Shown: one piece after another, positions 1 to 10,414 of the stretch | How positions within the stretch are numbered: position 1 is the stretch's first letter | Layout of the letters: each line of letters begins with the position of its first letter | Source of the DNA: Morinoia aosen | Lineage: Eukaryota; Arthropoda; Malacostraca; Amphipoda; Talitridae | Assembly: GCA_030386875.1 (NCBI GenBank) | Contig: CM059564.1 | Span: 42,180,075-42,244,074 of the forward strand | Reading direction: 5' to 3' | DNA: 64,000 nt | Position numbers and translations under genes: made by a program | Notes under the pieces: generated by a model | Databases searched by the model: none | Seen by the model: the letters and a program-made list of their open reading frames with translations, nothing else | Told to the model about the DNA's origin: nothing

Positions 1-235
1 CTTTCGTCTTTTCAGCATGAGGATGATGCCTGTGGCATTGAAACGTTGCATTTTACCTATTGACTATAGTGTGATTTAGTAAAATGATAAGCAATTTGCT
101 GGGAATTTTAACACGTAATGAACTTCAAATATATCGTGATGCTGAAAAATTATTATTGAAACAGATCCACAGCCAAGTTGTTAAGGCTGGTGTAGGGTTG
201 TCTTCAGGTTGTTCCAGTCAGAAGTGGTGTAACGA

Positions 236-1262
236 GTGTTTTACGCTCCTCTTCCTTTCTTCCTTCCTTCGCAGCCTTCGGTCCCTTTAGGCGTAGCGTT
301 CCGGGGTGCGTCCCGCACCCTGAGGATCACCGCCTTCTTCTCTTCTCCATATTCGAATCCAGTTCGTCTGAGTGGGTTCAGCTTCAGCTCAGTGTCCGGT
401 GTTATCCGAGCACCTTGCGAAGAATGTGGGCAGATCCCAGGAGAACTGACTTTTGCAGCAGTCCAGGGTGGATTTTATCACAGCCGATGCTACCCAGATG
501 CCTTTCAAGATTGGTGGTTGAGGCCCCAAGTGTCCCAATCACGATGGGAACCACCTCGGCGCGGCAACCGTGGGTCGAGGCGAGCTCGACCCGGAGGTCT
601 TGATACTTGAGGATTTTCTCAGCCTCCTTTTCGACGATTCTTGAGTCGTACGGAACTGCCACGTCGATGATCTTGATCTGTTTCTGGGTCTCGTTAATGA
701 CGACGATGTCTGGTCGTCTGGCTGTGATGGCCCTGTCAGTTTGGTGGAGGACGTCGTAGAGAAGTTTGATGTCGTCGTTTTCCATCACCGTCTTGGGCTC
801 GTGCTGGTACCAGCGGTCAGCGCAGGGGAAGTTGTGAGTCTTGCACAGGTTCCAATGTAGAGTTTTTGCTACCTTGTCGTGCCTCCTCTTGTATTCTCTC
901 TGCGCCAGCGCCGAGCACTCGCTGATCAGGTGGTTGACGGTTTCGTCTTTGGTTTTGCACATCCGGCATTTTGGGTCGTTGCTTGTGTGCGTGATTCTAG
1001 CTGCTCTGTTTTTGGTGTTGAGGGCTTGTTCTTGCGCGGCAAGGATCATGCCCTCAGTTTCTTTCTTGAGTTCACCTCGATTCAGCCAGTTCCAAGTGAG
1101 TTCGGGTTTTGCTTCTCGAGTTTGTCGGGGGTATTGGCCGGCGAGTGCCATTCCCTCCCACTTTTGGAGTCGCTCTCCCCTTCTCCTCTCCTTGAAACTG
1201 TCTGAGGTCTCTTCCTCTTTCAGGGTCTTCGATGTCCACACCAGTTTCATCCAAGGATCCTG
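236..1262 (-). mobile_element. 5'-truncated LINE remnant, C-terminal zinc-knuckle/endonuclease-like domain
   Basis: The minus-strand frame 1250-402 encodes 282 residues with no stop. It contains a CCHC cluster (CRMCKTKDETVNHLISEC), then LAQREYKRRHDKVAKTLHW, then RRPDIVVINETQKQIKIID and KYQDLRVELAS, and ends LLGSAHILRKVLG. A CCHC knuckle followed by PD-x(n)-D and a K/Y segment is the layout of the restriction-like endonuclease at the C-terminus of R2/R4-type non-LTR retrotransposons. The LLGSA-ILRKVL ending recurs in retrotransposon ORFs of many invertebrates. The reverse transcriptase is missing, so the copy is 5'-truncated at about 1262, beside an AAT microsatellite. A GC-rich 3' untranslated part appears to run on to about 236. 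The open frame suggests a fairly young copy, but it cannot mobilise itself. The exact clade is uncertain; the retroelement origin is fairly secure. Confidence 0.75.
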
Positions 1263-1272
1263 GTGCTCTCTC

Positions 1273-1273
<1 letters not shown>

Positions 1274-1311
<38 letters not shown>
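1274..1311. repeat. (ATT)n microsatellite
   Basis: About twelve uninterrupted TTA/ATT triplets lie between the LINE remnant and the first family A copy. Read on the minus strand this is (AAT)n directly after the 3' end of family A, so it may be that element's tail. Confidence 0.95.
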
Positions 1312-1313
<2 letters not shown>

Positions 1314-1666
1314 AGAAAGTTTTAGCCTCCCTTAATTGCACGACAAAGATGTTCTAAGAGAGGAAGGAGGAAGGCACCATTTAGTATGGAGTTGAGGGAA
1401 CGCGGAATCTATGCACAAGGTGCACAGAAACAGGAAGCTAAGAAAGAAGTTCATGAAACAAGAAAAAGTTGAAGAAGAAAGTAGTAGGTGCTGAAAAACA
1501 GGACAGCAGTGAACCGAAAAAAGATGGTCCGTAGCAAAACAATAACCTATTTTATTACAATAAAAAGGAAGCCTACCTAACCTTTAGCTCGGGACCTCAC
1601 ATAGTTCCCCTGGGAGCGCTAATTCCCATAGATACAATAGTTGTATCCCCCTGAGGGGGTGTAAGT
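1312..1666 (-). mobile_element. Dispersed repeat family A, copy 1 (near full length)
   Basis: The reference copy used here for family A. On the plus strand it reads: tail end with TTTTAGCCTCCCTTAA; the box GGAAGGAGGAAGGCACCATT; a core with AAGTTGAAGAAGAAAG and CAGCAGTGAACCGAAAAAAG; CCTACCTAACCTTTAGCTCG; then GGGAGCGCTAATTCCCAT and a hairpin-like CCCCCTGAGGGGG. I orient it as a minus-strand retroelement because the AAT-rich tail lies at the low-coordinate end and another copy (49037-49137) is truncated at the opposite end. No coding capacity is visible, so it is a SINE-like element or the 3' part of an unknown LINE. Family membership is clear; the class is inferred. Confidence 0.8.
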
Positions 1667-2324
1667 CGAGAACATCAAAGGAAAATTGTACCCAAAAAGA
1701 AATTTGTATGTATTACTGTATGCCATCGAAGGCGCGGCAAGCGCACGCATTTTTCGTTGGTTAAATCTGACTCAGATGAAGAGGTCGAAATTACTATGCA
1801 ATGAATATTCCGATGAACTTGTTGATTTGCTTCTAAAATAAATATCAACGTAACAATTTCTCTAATATTTGAGCTAAAAGAAATATCAATTGAAACTTGA
1901 AAAGACAACACGTGACGAAGAATGTGCTATCGTTTCACAAGTTTGAACCTCTAAGGAAATAATTTAGAATTTATACAGCAACTCACAGAGGAATGTGAAA
2001 AAGGTTTGGAGATAAATATCAAAGCAATATCCACTTCAATCCCCCCGAAAAAAGTAGAACCCTGGATATTCTATTTAAATAAAGTGAAAATTAAGTGTAC
2101 AGTGGCAGGAAGTTTGTGGTGCCTTTTGATTCACAGAAGTATTTTTTTCCCGGTTCCAAACCTGGCTCTTCTCTCTAGTATCATACTCTGGCATGTTCTT
2201 CGAGTTGAAGACGGTGCACTACAGTAGGAATAGAGATCTTGTAACCAAAGATGGATTCCATTTCCCTTGCCTTCGTCCAGTACTGAGGGAACATTTGAAC
2301 CTGTGCCCGCTGGCATAGTGAAAT
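1667..2324. other. Anonymous AT-rich spacer between family A copies
   Basis: Two short unrelated open frames (minus 1675-1911 and plus 2006-2227) show no recognisable domain. Nothing else seen. Confidence 0.6.
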
Positions 2325-2658
2325 TATAAGGTTATAAGTTAGTTTAGGCCTCCCTAAGCGCTACAAAAATAGAGCGTATCGAAGAGAGGAAGGAGGGAGG
2401 CACCATTTAGTATGGAGATAAGAGAATTGGGAATCTATGCAGAAGGGGCATAGAAACAGATGAGAAAGAAGTTCATGAAACAAGAAAAAGTTGAAGAAGA
2501 AAGTAGTAGGTGCTGAAAAAAAACAGGACAGCAGTGAACCGAAAAAAGGTGGTCCTTAACAAAACAAAAACCTATTCTATTTTAACAAAAAAGAAAGCCC
2601 ACCTAACCTTTAGCTCGGGCCCTCACATTGTCCCCCTGGGAGCGCCAATTCCCGCATA
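2325..2658 (-). mobile_element. Family A, copy 2
   Basis: It shares with copy 1 the GCCTCCCTAA end, GAGGAAGGAGGGAGGCACCA, AGTTGAAGAAGAAAGTAGTA, AGCAGTGAACCGAAAAAAGG and GGGAGCGCCAATTCCCG, and it stops before the hairpin head. It belongs to the short subfamily, which lacks the extra ~40 bp containing TGTGTCCTCACAC found in copies 3, 5, 6, 9 and 10. Confidence 0.8.
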
Positions 2659-5600
2659 GTGAAAGTATTGTGTCATTTCGGAATTCCAGCACATTTTCTA
2701 CCATTTTATATTCTAAAAAAATATTCGCATCAATTTGACAGCATCGTAATGAATTCAACTACTATTCTGCGATAGAGATAGTAAAAAAAAAGAAGAAAAA
2801 TGATTTCTTTACGACTGCGAAAATTTTCTGCAAATTTTTTCATCTAAAAGCGACGGTAAATTATGCGAACGACCTTCACAGAGTTTATATAAATATATAG
2901 ATATTAAGTTTCCAAAGTACGTCCTGCACAAAGAATGAATGCTGCACTATCGTTTGAAGAATGCAATTAGAGTTAGGAGAGCTTGTGAAATGAGTGAGCT
3001 TAAAGCAGTCTTAACATAAATCCCCCGTTACCTCAAGTTTTAACTGCACGCTGAGGCACGATTTATTCAAACAGCGAACGTATTCCAAGGGCTGCTGCTG
3101 AGGGCATAACCGGAGAGCTAAAGTGAGGCCTTACGTGTTTGGTTAATGAGGTCCCATGCTCAGCTGAGCAGGTGAAATGATGCATACAGGCACTGTAATT
3201 TGTTCCCATCTGGCGCACAAGACACACGCGTCAAGTTGATCGATGGGCAACACCAGCAGCGATTGCTTTCAACTTTTACAGGTACTGTAATTTTGAATTC
3301 GTACATGTGCGAAGATTTTTCGACGAAAATTTCGGGCAAAAATGTTGTGAAACTATTTGCTTAGCGTAGTACAGCGTCTTACATTTCAGAAAATTTTAAA
3401 GCGTTCCAGTGTGATGATTGAAACTTGACATAATTTGTGAAGGGTGCAGGAGTGCTTTTGCCTATCGAGCAACATTTCGAGCACGCAGCGTAAAGAATCT
3501 CAAAAGGCTTTTCTTCTCAAAATTGCGAAGAAAATAACGTGTTTGAATCAAAGTTTCACGAGTCTTGGATGAGATGAGGAGAGTAAGTCAGATCAGAGCA
3601 TATTTTATTAGACCGTGCGTGTAAAAGCTACTAAGCAAATTTTTATCAGTATGAAATTCACGATGCGTCAGTGAGCAGCGAACTGTTTATATGAGACAAT
3701 ATTTCTCAGCATACAAGCAACACAGACCTTATCAGCAATGCCATTCCTGTCATATAACTTATTTGTTCGTGGTGGCTACTTTAAAGTGATCTTAAGAACC
3801 AAGTAAAGTGAGAAAACTATATCTTCGCTCCTCATTTCCAGATAAATTTACGTATAACATACCTTGTTGCCTATTAAAAGTCGTTGCCGAATTTCGCTCC
3901 TTAGAAGCGAACACACGTAAGTTTAGCGTATTTGAGTCAGTAAATAAAGGCGGCTGACAAAAATTTCAAGCACATTTCTTTATGACGCAGAGAACAGCGC
4001 TGCAGCACGTCCCGAGAGGTGGAAGAGAAGGAAGGCCCCAGCTCGGGATGCAGATCGCATTAGACATTCAAAGCCTGGAGGACGCAGATCGAGGCGCTTG
4101 ACAGTATTCTCGGAGCAACGATGCCATTTCGGAGCATCTTTATGCATATTACACCCCCTCTCGTGGCCATCAACGCAGTCCTGGCGACGCTTCAACAGTC
4201 ATCATCGTCACTTACGTCACTTCCAGCGTCGCTAAAATTTTCATTCATCATGATTAATGGAATGTTCGCGCAATGAATACAAAACACGTCTCTGAGTTCA
4301 AGCACAAAGCAATAGAACATACTATGGGAAAGGACAGTGAAAGCTATGAAGATTCGTGAAAACCTGGATGTGTAAACGTTTGCAGAGATGCTTCGCTCAC
4401 CGAAAATTTAAGAGTAATTGGGAGGTGCTTACAAAAAAAAGCGTGCCTCGCTTTATTTTTAAAAATCACTGATTTAGGCTCAAGAGTCAGTGAGCTCCTT
4501 CTTTCCTCGGACCATGAGACCGCGACCTCAGCTGAAGGGAGTTGCAGGATATTATGGCTTCGTTTATGTGAGAACAGAGCCATTCTGTAGACTCGCTCTC
4601 CATTACAGGCAGTTGAGAATGGCTCAGAATCTATGCCGTCATCGCTTACTTAAATGCTCATTACACCACACACCCGCCATACCAAGTTTGTCGGTGCCGT
4701 ACCTGGACACCTGACTCACTGCGATGCAAGACTCTCTTCAGATTTAATTCCTGAACTGAAGAACAAACGTCGATAAAAATAGGACTTGAAACATCTTAAG
4801 CTACAAGATGCCTAATATCAATGTTTAAATTTGTTGCTAGATTCTATAAGAGCCAACAAATTCAGCTCATTTTCCTGGCTCAAAATACCACAGCCACACC
4901 GGTGGCCCAGCAGCTCTTAACCGGCACCCTCGACACCATTTTGCTCTCGCAAGAAACGAAAGGAAATTTTAAACGCACCAAACTTGATAATCTGATGCAA
5001 GATAAGGGCAACTTGGGCGTACAATGGATTCAGTGAATGTTAATGAGCTCAAGATCTTCTTCCTTCGTAAAAAAAGTAAACGAAACTAATTTCGAATACA
5101 CATTTTGAAGTCACATTTCGCTGAGCTGTAGACGACAAACTGATGCACTCAAACAAAACGTGAGACCACTGGAAAATTATTCATGATCAAAAATACATTA
5201 ATTGGTACCATTCAAAAAATTAGTTCTCAACATCGTGTAAGATACTTGGAAGGGAAAACTTGCAGCAAAATTGGTCGAAAGTACTGAAAAAATATTTTGA
5301 GCGTTTAATGATACCTCCCAATTGAAATTCTGAGCCTTTTACAGAGCGTTTTCAGGCAGTTATAAGCCAAGAGATAGTCGTTTTCAAGCAGTAAATTAGC
5401 CCTTTTCAGTGCAAATGTCACTTATTTTAAGCCCTGTTAAACGGCTATTTCTGTGCATCGAAACGGTTAAGGCAACAGCCGTTTTGGGCTTCTCTACTAC
5501 TTGAACGAGGCTAGAGGTTGTCAAAAAAGGCTTGAAAACGACTTTAAACGATCTGAATGAGCCCGAAAACAGCCATTGACTTGACCTATAAAAGACCATT

Positions 5601-6009
5601 TGAATGAAGGGCCCTTTTCAAACCCTAATAGGCCAAGTATAGGTAGGAGTCGGTATTTCACCGATTGACCCGAACACAGAAAAAAATTAAACTTGAATTA
5701 AACACTTGGTCTAGCTCGTAAATTTGAGGCACTTGCATAAAACTACCGCTTAAGAAACACTAAAACAAAAACAATACACGCATCACTTGAATTAGAGCTA
5801 CACTGCAGCATGTCTAACGAACTTGAACAGTAATGAACGTGTCCCTTTGTTTTAGGAGAGAATGCCATTCGACAAGCTGCAAATGAAGCAAATGCTTTGA
5901 GTAGAATTGTGTTGAGGTCTCGAGCACGGCAGACTTGGAAGTCGCGCGCGTCAGGCCGTTATTTGAGAGACAGGCCACCTAAACACGGCTTGTGCCTCAG
6001 ATAACGGAG
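2659..6009. other. Anonymous AT-rich DNA
   Basis: No open frame here resembles a known family; the longest are about 60-80 codons and have no domain features. Between about 5335 and 5640 the words GCCCTTTTCA, CGTTTTCA and AAACGGCTA recur irregularly, which could be a decayed tandem repeat. No RNA gene seen. Confidence 0.5.
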
Positions 6010-6203
6010 CTTCTGTCAACATGTGTTCAGCTCTACCTACACTTCTATGCCTCTGTCAACATGTGTTTAGCTCTACCTACACATCTACGCCTCTGTAAAC
6101 TGTGTTCAGCTCTACGTGCACGTCTACGCCTCTGTAAACTGTGTTCAGCTCTACGTGCACGTCTACGCCTCTGTCAACATGTGTTCAACACCTGCACGTT
6201 TAC
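6010..6203. repeat. 39-41 bp minisatellite, five units
   Basis: Units start at about 6010, 6051, 6091, 6130 and 6169 and follow the pattern CTCTGTcAACatGTGTTCAG then CTCTACcTaCACtTCTAtGC. Units 3 and 4 are nearly identical, with GTAAACTGTG replacing GTCAACATGTG, which suggests a late duplication inside the array. Confidence 0.9.
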
Positions 6204-7067
6204 TTGAGTAACGTGAGGGGATGACTAATTTTTGTGGGGCATTGGGATGCAATGCGAAACTTGAGTTTTCGCTGCATTGAATAATGAAAGCAAGACTGTG
6301 TCCTGAGACGTGTTTCGAGATTTTTCAAAAATGAATGAAAGAATTTAATATTCATGAGCAATTCTCAGCCTTAAAATCACGAAGATATAGGCAACAACGG
6401 AAAATTTATGACCCTAGGGCCTCAATAAATAATGACTTACATTTATGAAGAACACTGAAGTAAAATTTTAGTTTGATTTTGTTTTAGGATTGAAGGGTTG
6501 TAAACTAAGTATAACGTTAATCGAGGCAGAAACTGAAGTTATAGGGAAGTGCTCATGACTGCATTGCTGATGATAGCTGCCTGAAAAATACGCCTGTTCA
6601 GAACCCTCACTTCTACTCGTATGTGAATTACGAATAAAAATATTAATAGTGTTTGTATGACCTACTAAAATTATTTACCAATATCTATAATAAACTGTTT
6701 TACTGTACAATCAAGAAGTGCTGTCGTATAGAAATAACCCTGAGCTCATACAAGACGTTATAGAGTGAATGACTTTAGCGCAACAAAGAGTTTTTTCACG
6801 CTTTCAAATAAGTGTCTAAAGCAATTTTCATGCAGTTTTCTTAATGTAGAATTATTTTCAAAGTTCATTTTAAATTCATATGTTGTACGGTATCGAAGGG
6901 ATATAATTATGAAGGGAATAAATGGTTTTACAATGCATTTTTCACCCATAAAGACCTAAAATTTCTTAAATTACCGTCAGAGAAGAGCCAAACTTACAAT
7001 TGAAAGTCCGAAGCATAACACAAGCAAACAAGTGAGCGCAGATACAACCGTTTCAAGTTACACATAA
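6204..7067. other. Anonymous AT-rich DNA
   Basis: Two overlapping antisense open frames of about 63 codons (6758-6959) mirror each other and have no recognisable domain. Nothing else seen. Confidence 0.55.
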
Positions 7068-7656
7068 GGACAAGAGCGGAGGACAACAGCAGAGGACAAC
7101 AGCAGAGGACAAGAACGGAGAACAAGAGCGGAGGACAAGAACGGAGAACAAGAACGGAGAACAAGAGCGGAGGACATGAGCGGAGGACAAGAGCGGAGGA
7201 CAAGAGCGGAGGACAAGAGCGGAGGACAAGAGCGGAGGACAAGAGCGGAGGACAAGAGCGGAGGGAACAAGAGCGGAGGGAACAAGAGCGGAGGGAACAA
7301 GAGCGGAGGGAACAAGAGCGGAGGGAACAAGAGCGGAGGGAACAAGAGCGGAGGGAACAAGAGCGGAGGGAACAAGAGCGGAGGGAACAAGAGCGGAGGG
7401 AACAAGAGCGGAGGGAACAAGAGCGGAGGGAACAAGAGCGGAGGGAACAAGAGCGGAGGGAACAAGAGCGGAGGGAACAAGAGCGGAGGGAACAAGAGCG
7501 GAGGGAACAAGAGCGGAGGGAACAAGAGCGGAGGACAAGAGCGGAGGGAACAAGAGCGGAGGACAAGAGCGGAGGACAAGAGCGGAGGGAACAAGAGCGG
7601 AGGGAACAAGAGCGGAGGACAAGAGCGGAGGACAAGAGCGGAGGACAAGAGCGGAA
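7068..7656. repeat. Mixed 13/15-bp minisatellite, purine-rich plus strand
   Basis: Two unit types alternate: GAGCGGAGGACAA (13 bp) and GAGCGGAGGGAACAA (15 bp). A pure block of roughly 18 tandem 15-mers fills about 7250-7533, flanked on both sides by 13-mers; near 7080-7165 there are variants such as GAACGGAGAACAA and CAGCAGAGGACAA. The 15-mer has no stop in the frame reading SGGNK, and the minus strand is open in all frames. The long open frames here (up to 226 codons) are therefore products of the repeat. Confidence 0.95.
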
Positions 7657-9295
7657 GGCAACTCCAAGTCCCAATTTCCGAGTTTCGCTGCATGAGCAAA
7701 AGACCTGATGCTACTTTGTCACCGTGATGTGTGTTCGTTTGCGCAGCGAGGCACGGGCTCTTAACAATATTGGATTATTGAAGACACAATTTATAACGGA
7801 TAAATAGGCTGCCTCAACAAAGGACAATGGAATTAACCGGATCTTTGGTTTGAACGTGACTTGCTGAACGTAACTTTGCATGCGTGACAATAACGTTTGT
7901 TGCTGCGATATTAACAGCAATATTTGTATCTGCAACTTTCTTCAAGTTTGTGCATTATCATTATTTTTACACTGTAAATAAAATGAAAAATCATGCCATA
8001 TGAAAAAACAGCAACAAAACTTGGCTTTCAGTAGGTGAAGAATTATTTTTCAAGAGAAAAATAAATACCCTTAAGCAACGAATAACATTGAACAGACATG
8101 CATACAAGAATCACTTTTTATTGCGATTCTCGGAAGTTTTAATGCTTTCAAAGAAAATTTTGGATTTAAAAAAACAATTCAGCTGTTTATTACGACAAAG
8201 ACATTTAAGATATCTCTAAATTCATCAGTAAAAGTACCATCAGCTAAAGCAAAAGAATTTAAATTTGTACTTTTATATGTACAATCTATGCAAAATCTCT
8301 CAGTTTACTAAAAACAGAACAAAAAAAGCACAACCAAAGTCTCACTCGCGGATCAGAGAGCCAACAAGGCGGAGAGCTGGCCGGCAGTCGATATTTTTGC
8401 ATTACTATTCAAAAGAAAGTCCATTCATGTCTGTTTATCAGGATTTATGGGGCAGTCGGCCTTATTTTATGGGGTTCACGTTCGAATAGAATAAAAGCGA
8501 GTTAAAATAAACAGGACGGTGACAGTGTGCTGGTGGCTTTGTCGAGGAAACTGGGCCGGTCTGGGCAGATCTCGTGAAATGCATGGCAGCCATTACTCTG
8601 CAATCGAAACGTACTTCGCTAAACTGCAGCAACAGACGGAGCGAATTTGCTAAAGCGAGAAACATTGGGTGACTAATGAACACAAAAATCAGATGAAAAC
8701 TTGAAAGTAGAGAAGCATTGGAACTTTAAATTACTACACTGATGACGTGAAGGTTAAATTGAGCCATATTGGGCCTCGATGTAGCTAAATATTGCATTGA
8801 AACTAATGAAAGATAACGAGGATGGAGCGGAAATAGGCGAACGTTGCAAATGCAAACAAAACAAACTCGCACACACGAATGCCAAAATAATTCTCGTTTA
8901 TTTTGCTTCTCAGAAAGCAGTGTTTTTAAAAATAAAGTAGAAATTAGCTTAATATTGCATACTGCACACACTGATCTTCGCTTGAACTTCTTGATGTCCA
9001 TTGCAGAGAAATGGTCTGAGATACAACAGCAAAAACACAATAAATCATGAAAACACTCCAGCTTTCACAATTTATTCACGAATAGCTTTTTTAACATTTG
9101 TAGAGCAACGTCTTCTCCATTACACTCGAAAAAAAAAAAAACTGCGCGAGACCCTGCTGAGATATGCAGCTAATGGTTGTCACGTTAAAAAATGGAAATG
9201 TATATTTCACACAAGCTGAGCCTCCTGACTCAAATAAGCGAATATGTTTGAGAAAATAATGCGGAGGGAATATCAAAATAAAATGGAGCAAGGCA
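7657..9295. other. Anonymous DNA, probably intron or flank of the WW-domain gene
   Basis: This lies downstream, in gene orientation, of the WW-domain exon. I looked for the second half of the WW domain on the minus strand (an acceptor followed by H-x-T-x-x-x-x-W) and did not find it. A T/A-rich run lies near 9127-9140. Short open frames such as minus 8726-9040 are not recognisable. Confidence 0.5.
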
Positions 9296-9602
9296 ACAAG
9301 TAAATTTCGAATCTTGCTTCGAATTGGCTCACTGAGAGCCGGAAATATAGCAGAGTAGTTTAGTTCGACGCAGTACTCACTTGCAATAGAAGTATCGTCC
9401 ATCGGCAGTGAAGACAAGCAAATTTTTAATTCAGCATCGAATTGACTCACCGAAAGTGGATAATATAACAGTTGTTTAGTTCGACACTGTACTCACTTGC
9501 AAAAGAAGTATCGTCCATCGGTGGTGAAGGCAATAAACAAATTTTAATTCATCTTCGAACTTGCTTACTAAAAGGCGAAAATTAGCTGTACTTTGTACTC
9601 AC
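9296..9602 (-). repeat. ~115 bp tandem repeat of the exon end plus splice donor
   Basis: Two further copies of the sequence spanning the 3' end of the WW exon lie directly downstream of it in gene orientation. The shared piece on the minus strand is GATGGACGATACTTCT, then ATTGCAAGTGAGTAC (TTTTGCAA in the middle copy). Its plus-strand equivalents lie at about 9374-9413 and 9489-9528. The linkers are also repeated (AATTTTTAATTCAGCATCGAA / AATTTTAATTCATCTTCGAA; GTTTAGTTCGACACTGTACTC / GTTTAGTTCGACGCAGTACTC). The unit is therefore about 115 bp long and carries roughly 30 nt of exon and the GTGAGT donor. No good acceptor precedes the exon-like part in the extra copies, so they look like decoy donors rather than full alternative exons. 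Confidence 0.85.
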
Positions 9603-10414
9603 TTGCAATAGAAGTATCGTCCATCGGTGGTGCAGTGTACGGTCCAGCCCGGCCTGAGCTTCATCTGGAGTTCATCCAAGAGGTTCTGGAGGACGTGGAG
9701 AGGCGGTGCTCCAACCCGTCCGCACGTCAGTGACCGTCCCACCTTGAGACTCGCCACGGAATTTTCAACCATCTCATCGTGGGACTGCAGTGACGGGAGA
9801 GGCGACGAGGAGGACCCGCTACTCGTGTTCGTGCCACTCGAGGAAGACTCGTGAAGGGACCCGGAATCATTGAGCGAGAACGAGCAGAGGCTCGGAGATG
9901 CGTTGTTGGCATTAGCAAACGATTTGGGCAGCGCCGCCGCCGCAGTCAGGGAAATGTTGGTGATGTTGTTGGAAGACGATTGGAGATTGTGTGGTGTGTT
10001 GAACGTGTTGAAATTGCGGCTGATCCGAGGCGAACTGGACGGCGAGTGACTAGCGCGAAGTAGGACAGGAGAAGACGTGGCCGAAGAAGACGTAGTATTG
10101 GTCGAAGAAGAGTTTAGAGGGGAAGAATTAAGGTAAGAAAAATGCGTGTGGAGGTGACTGCTACGAGGGAGGAGTGTGGGAGAAGGCGCTGGTGATGCCG
10201 ATGTTTGCGATGTGGTGAGCCTGTGCGCCGCGACTGGGGACGGCTGGGGAGAAAGGGTCCCGGCCGGGGAGATGCTTGATTGATGTTTATTATAAAGCCC
10301 CCCTGAGGTGTGTGTTTGGCTGAGAACGCCTCCGTTCGCCGTTTGGGGCGCCTCGCCTCCGTACCAAGGGTTCAGGAACATGGTGGAGGCTGGTCAAAGC
10401 TTCGCAGACCTTAT
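9603..10414 (-). CDS. First coding exon of a WW-domain protein (partial gene)
   Basis: The exon probably runs from 10414 to 9603. Upstream is a good 3' splice site, a pyrimidine tract ending TTTCATTTTGCAG (AG at 10416-10415). The ATG at 10381 has a strong start context (GCCTCCACCATG), and an in-frame TGA lies 15 nt before it. The reading frame then runs 259 full codons to a GTGAGT donor (GT at 9602-9601), giving a phase-2 junction. Residues 1-10 are MFLNPWYGGE. Residues ~20-220 are low-complexity, rich in Ser, Asn, Thr and Pro. Residues ~228-241 (HVLQNLLDELQMK) look helical. Residues 242-260 (LRPGWTVHCTTDGRYFYC plus a split codon that can give Asn) match the first two strands of a WW domain, a proline-ligand binding module. 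The rest of the domain must lie in a later exon. The PGWxVxxTxxGR spacing recalls Salvador of the Hippo pathway, but that is only a weak guess. Its GC content contrasts with its surroundings. Confidence 0.8.

Noticed and set aside
1267..1341. Poly-Asn protein on the minus strand (frame 1341-1072)
   Set aside because: The Asn run is the translated AAT microsatellite; the rest is an alternative frame of the LINE remnant.
6994..7727. Open frames over 180 codons on both strands
   Set aside because: Explained by the 13/15-bp minisatellite.
9627..10063. Plus-strand open frames opposite the WW exon
   Set aside because: Shadows of the minus-strand exon, which has a start, splice sites and a domain.
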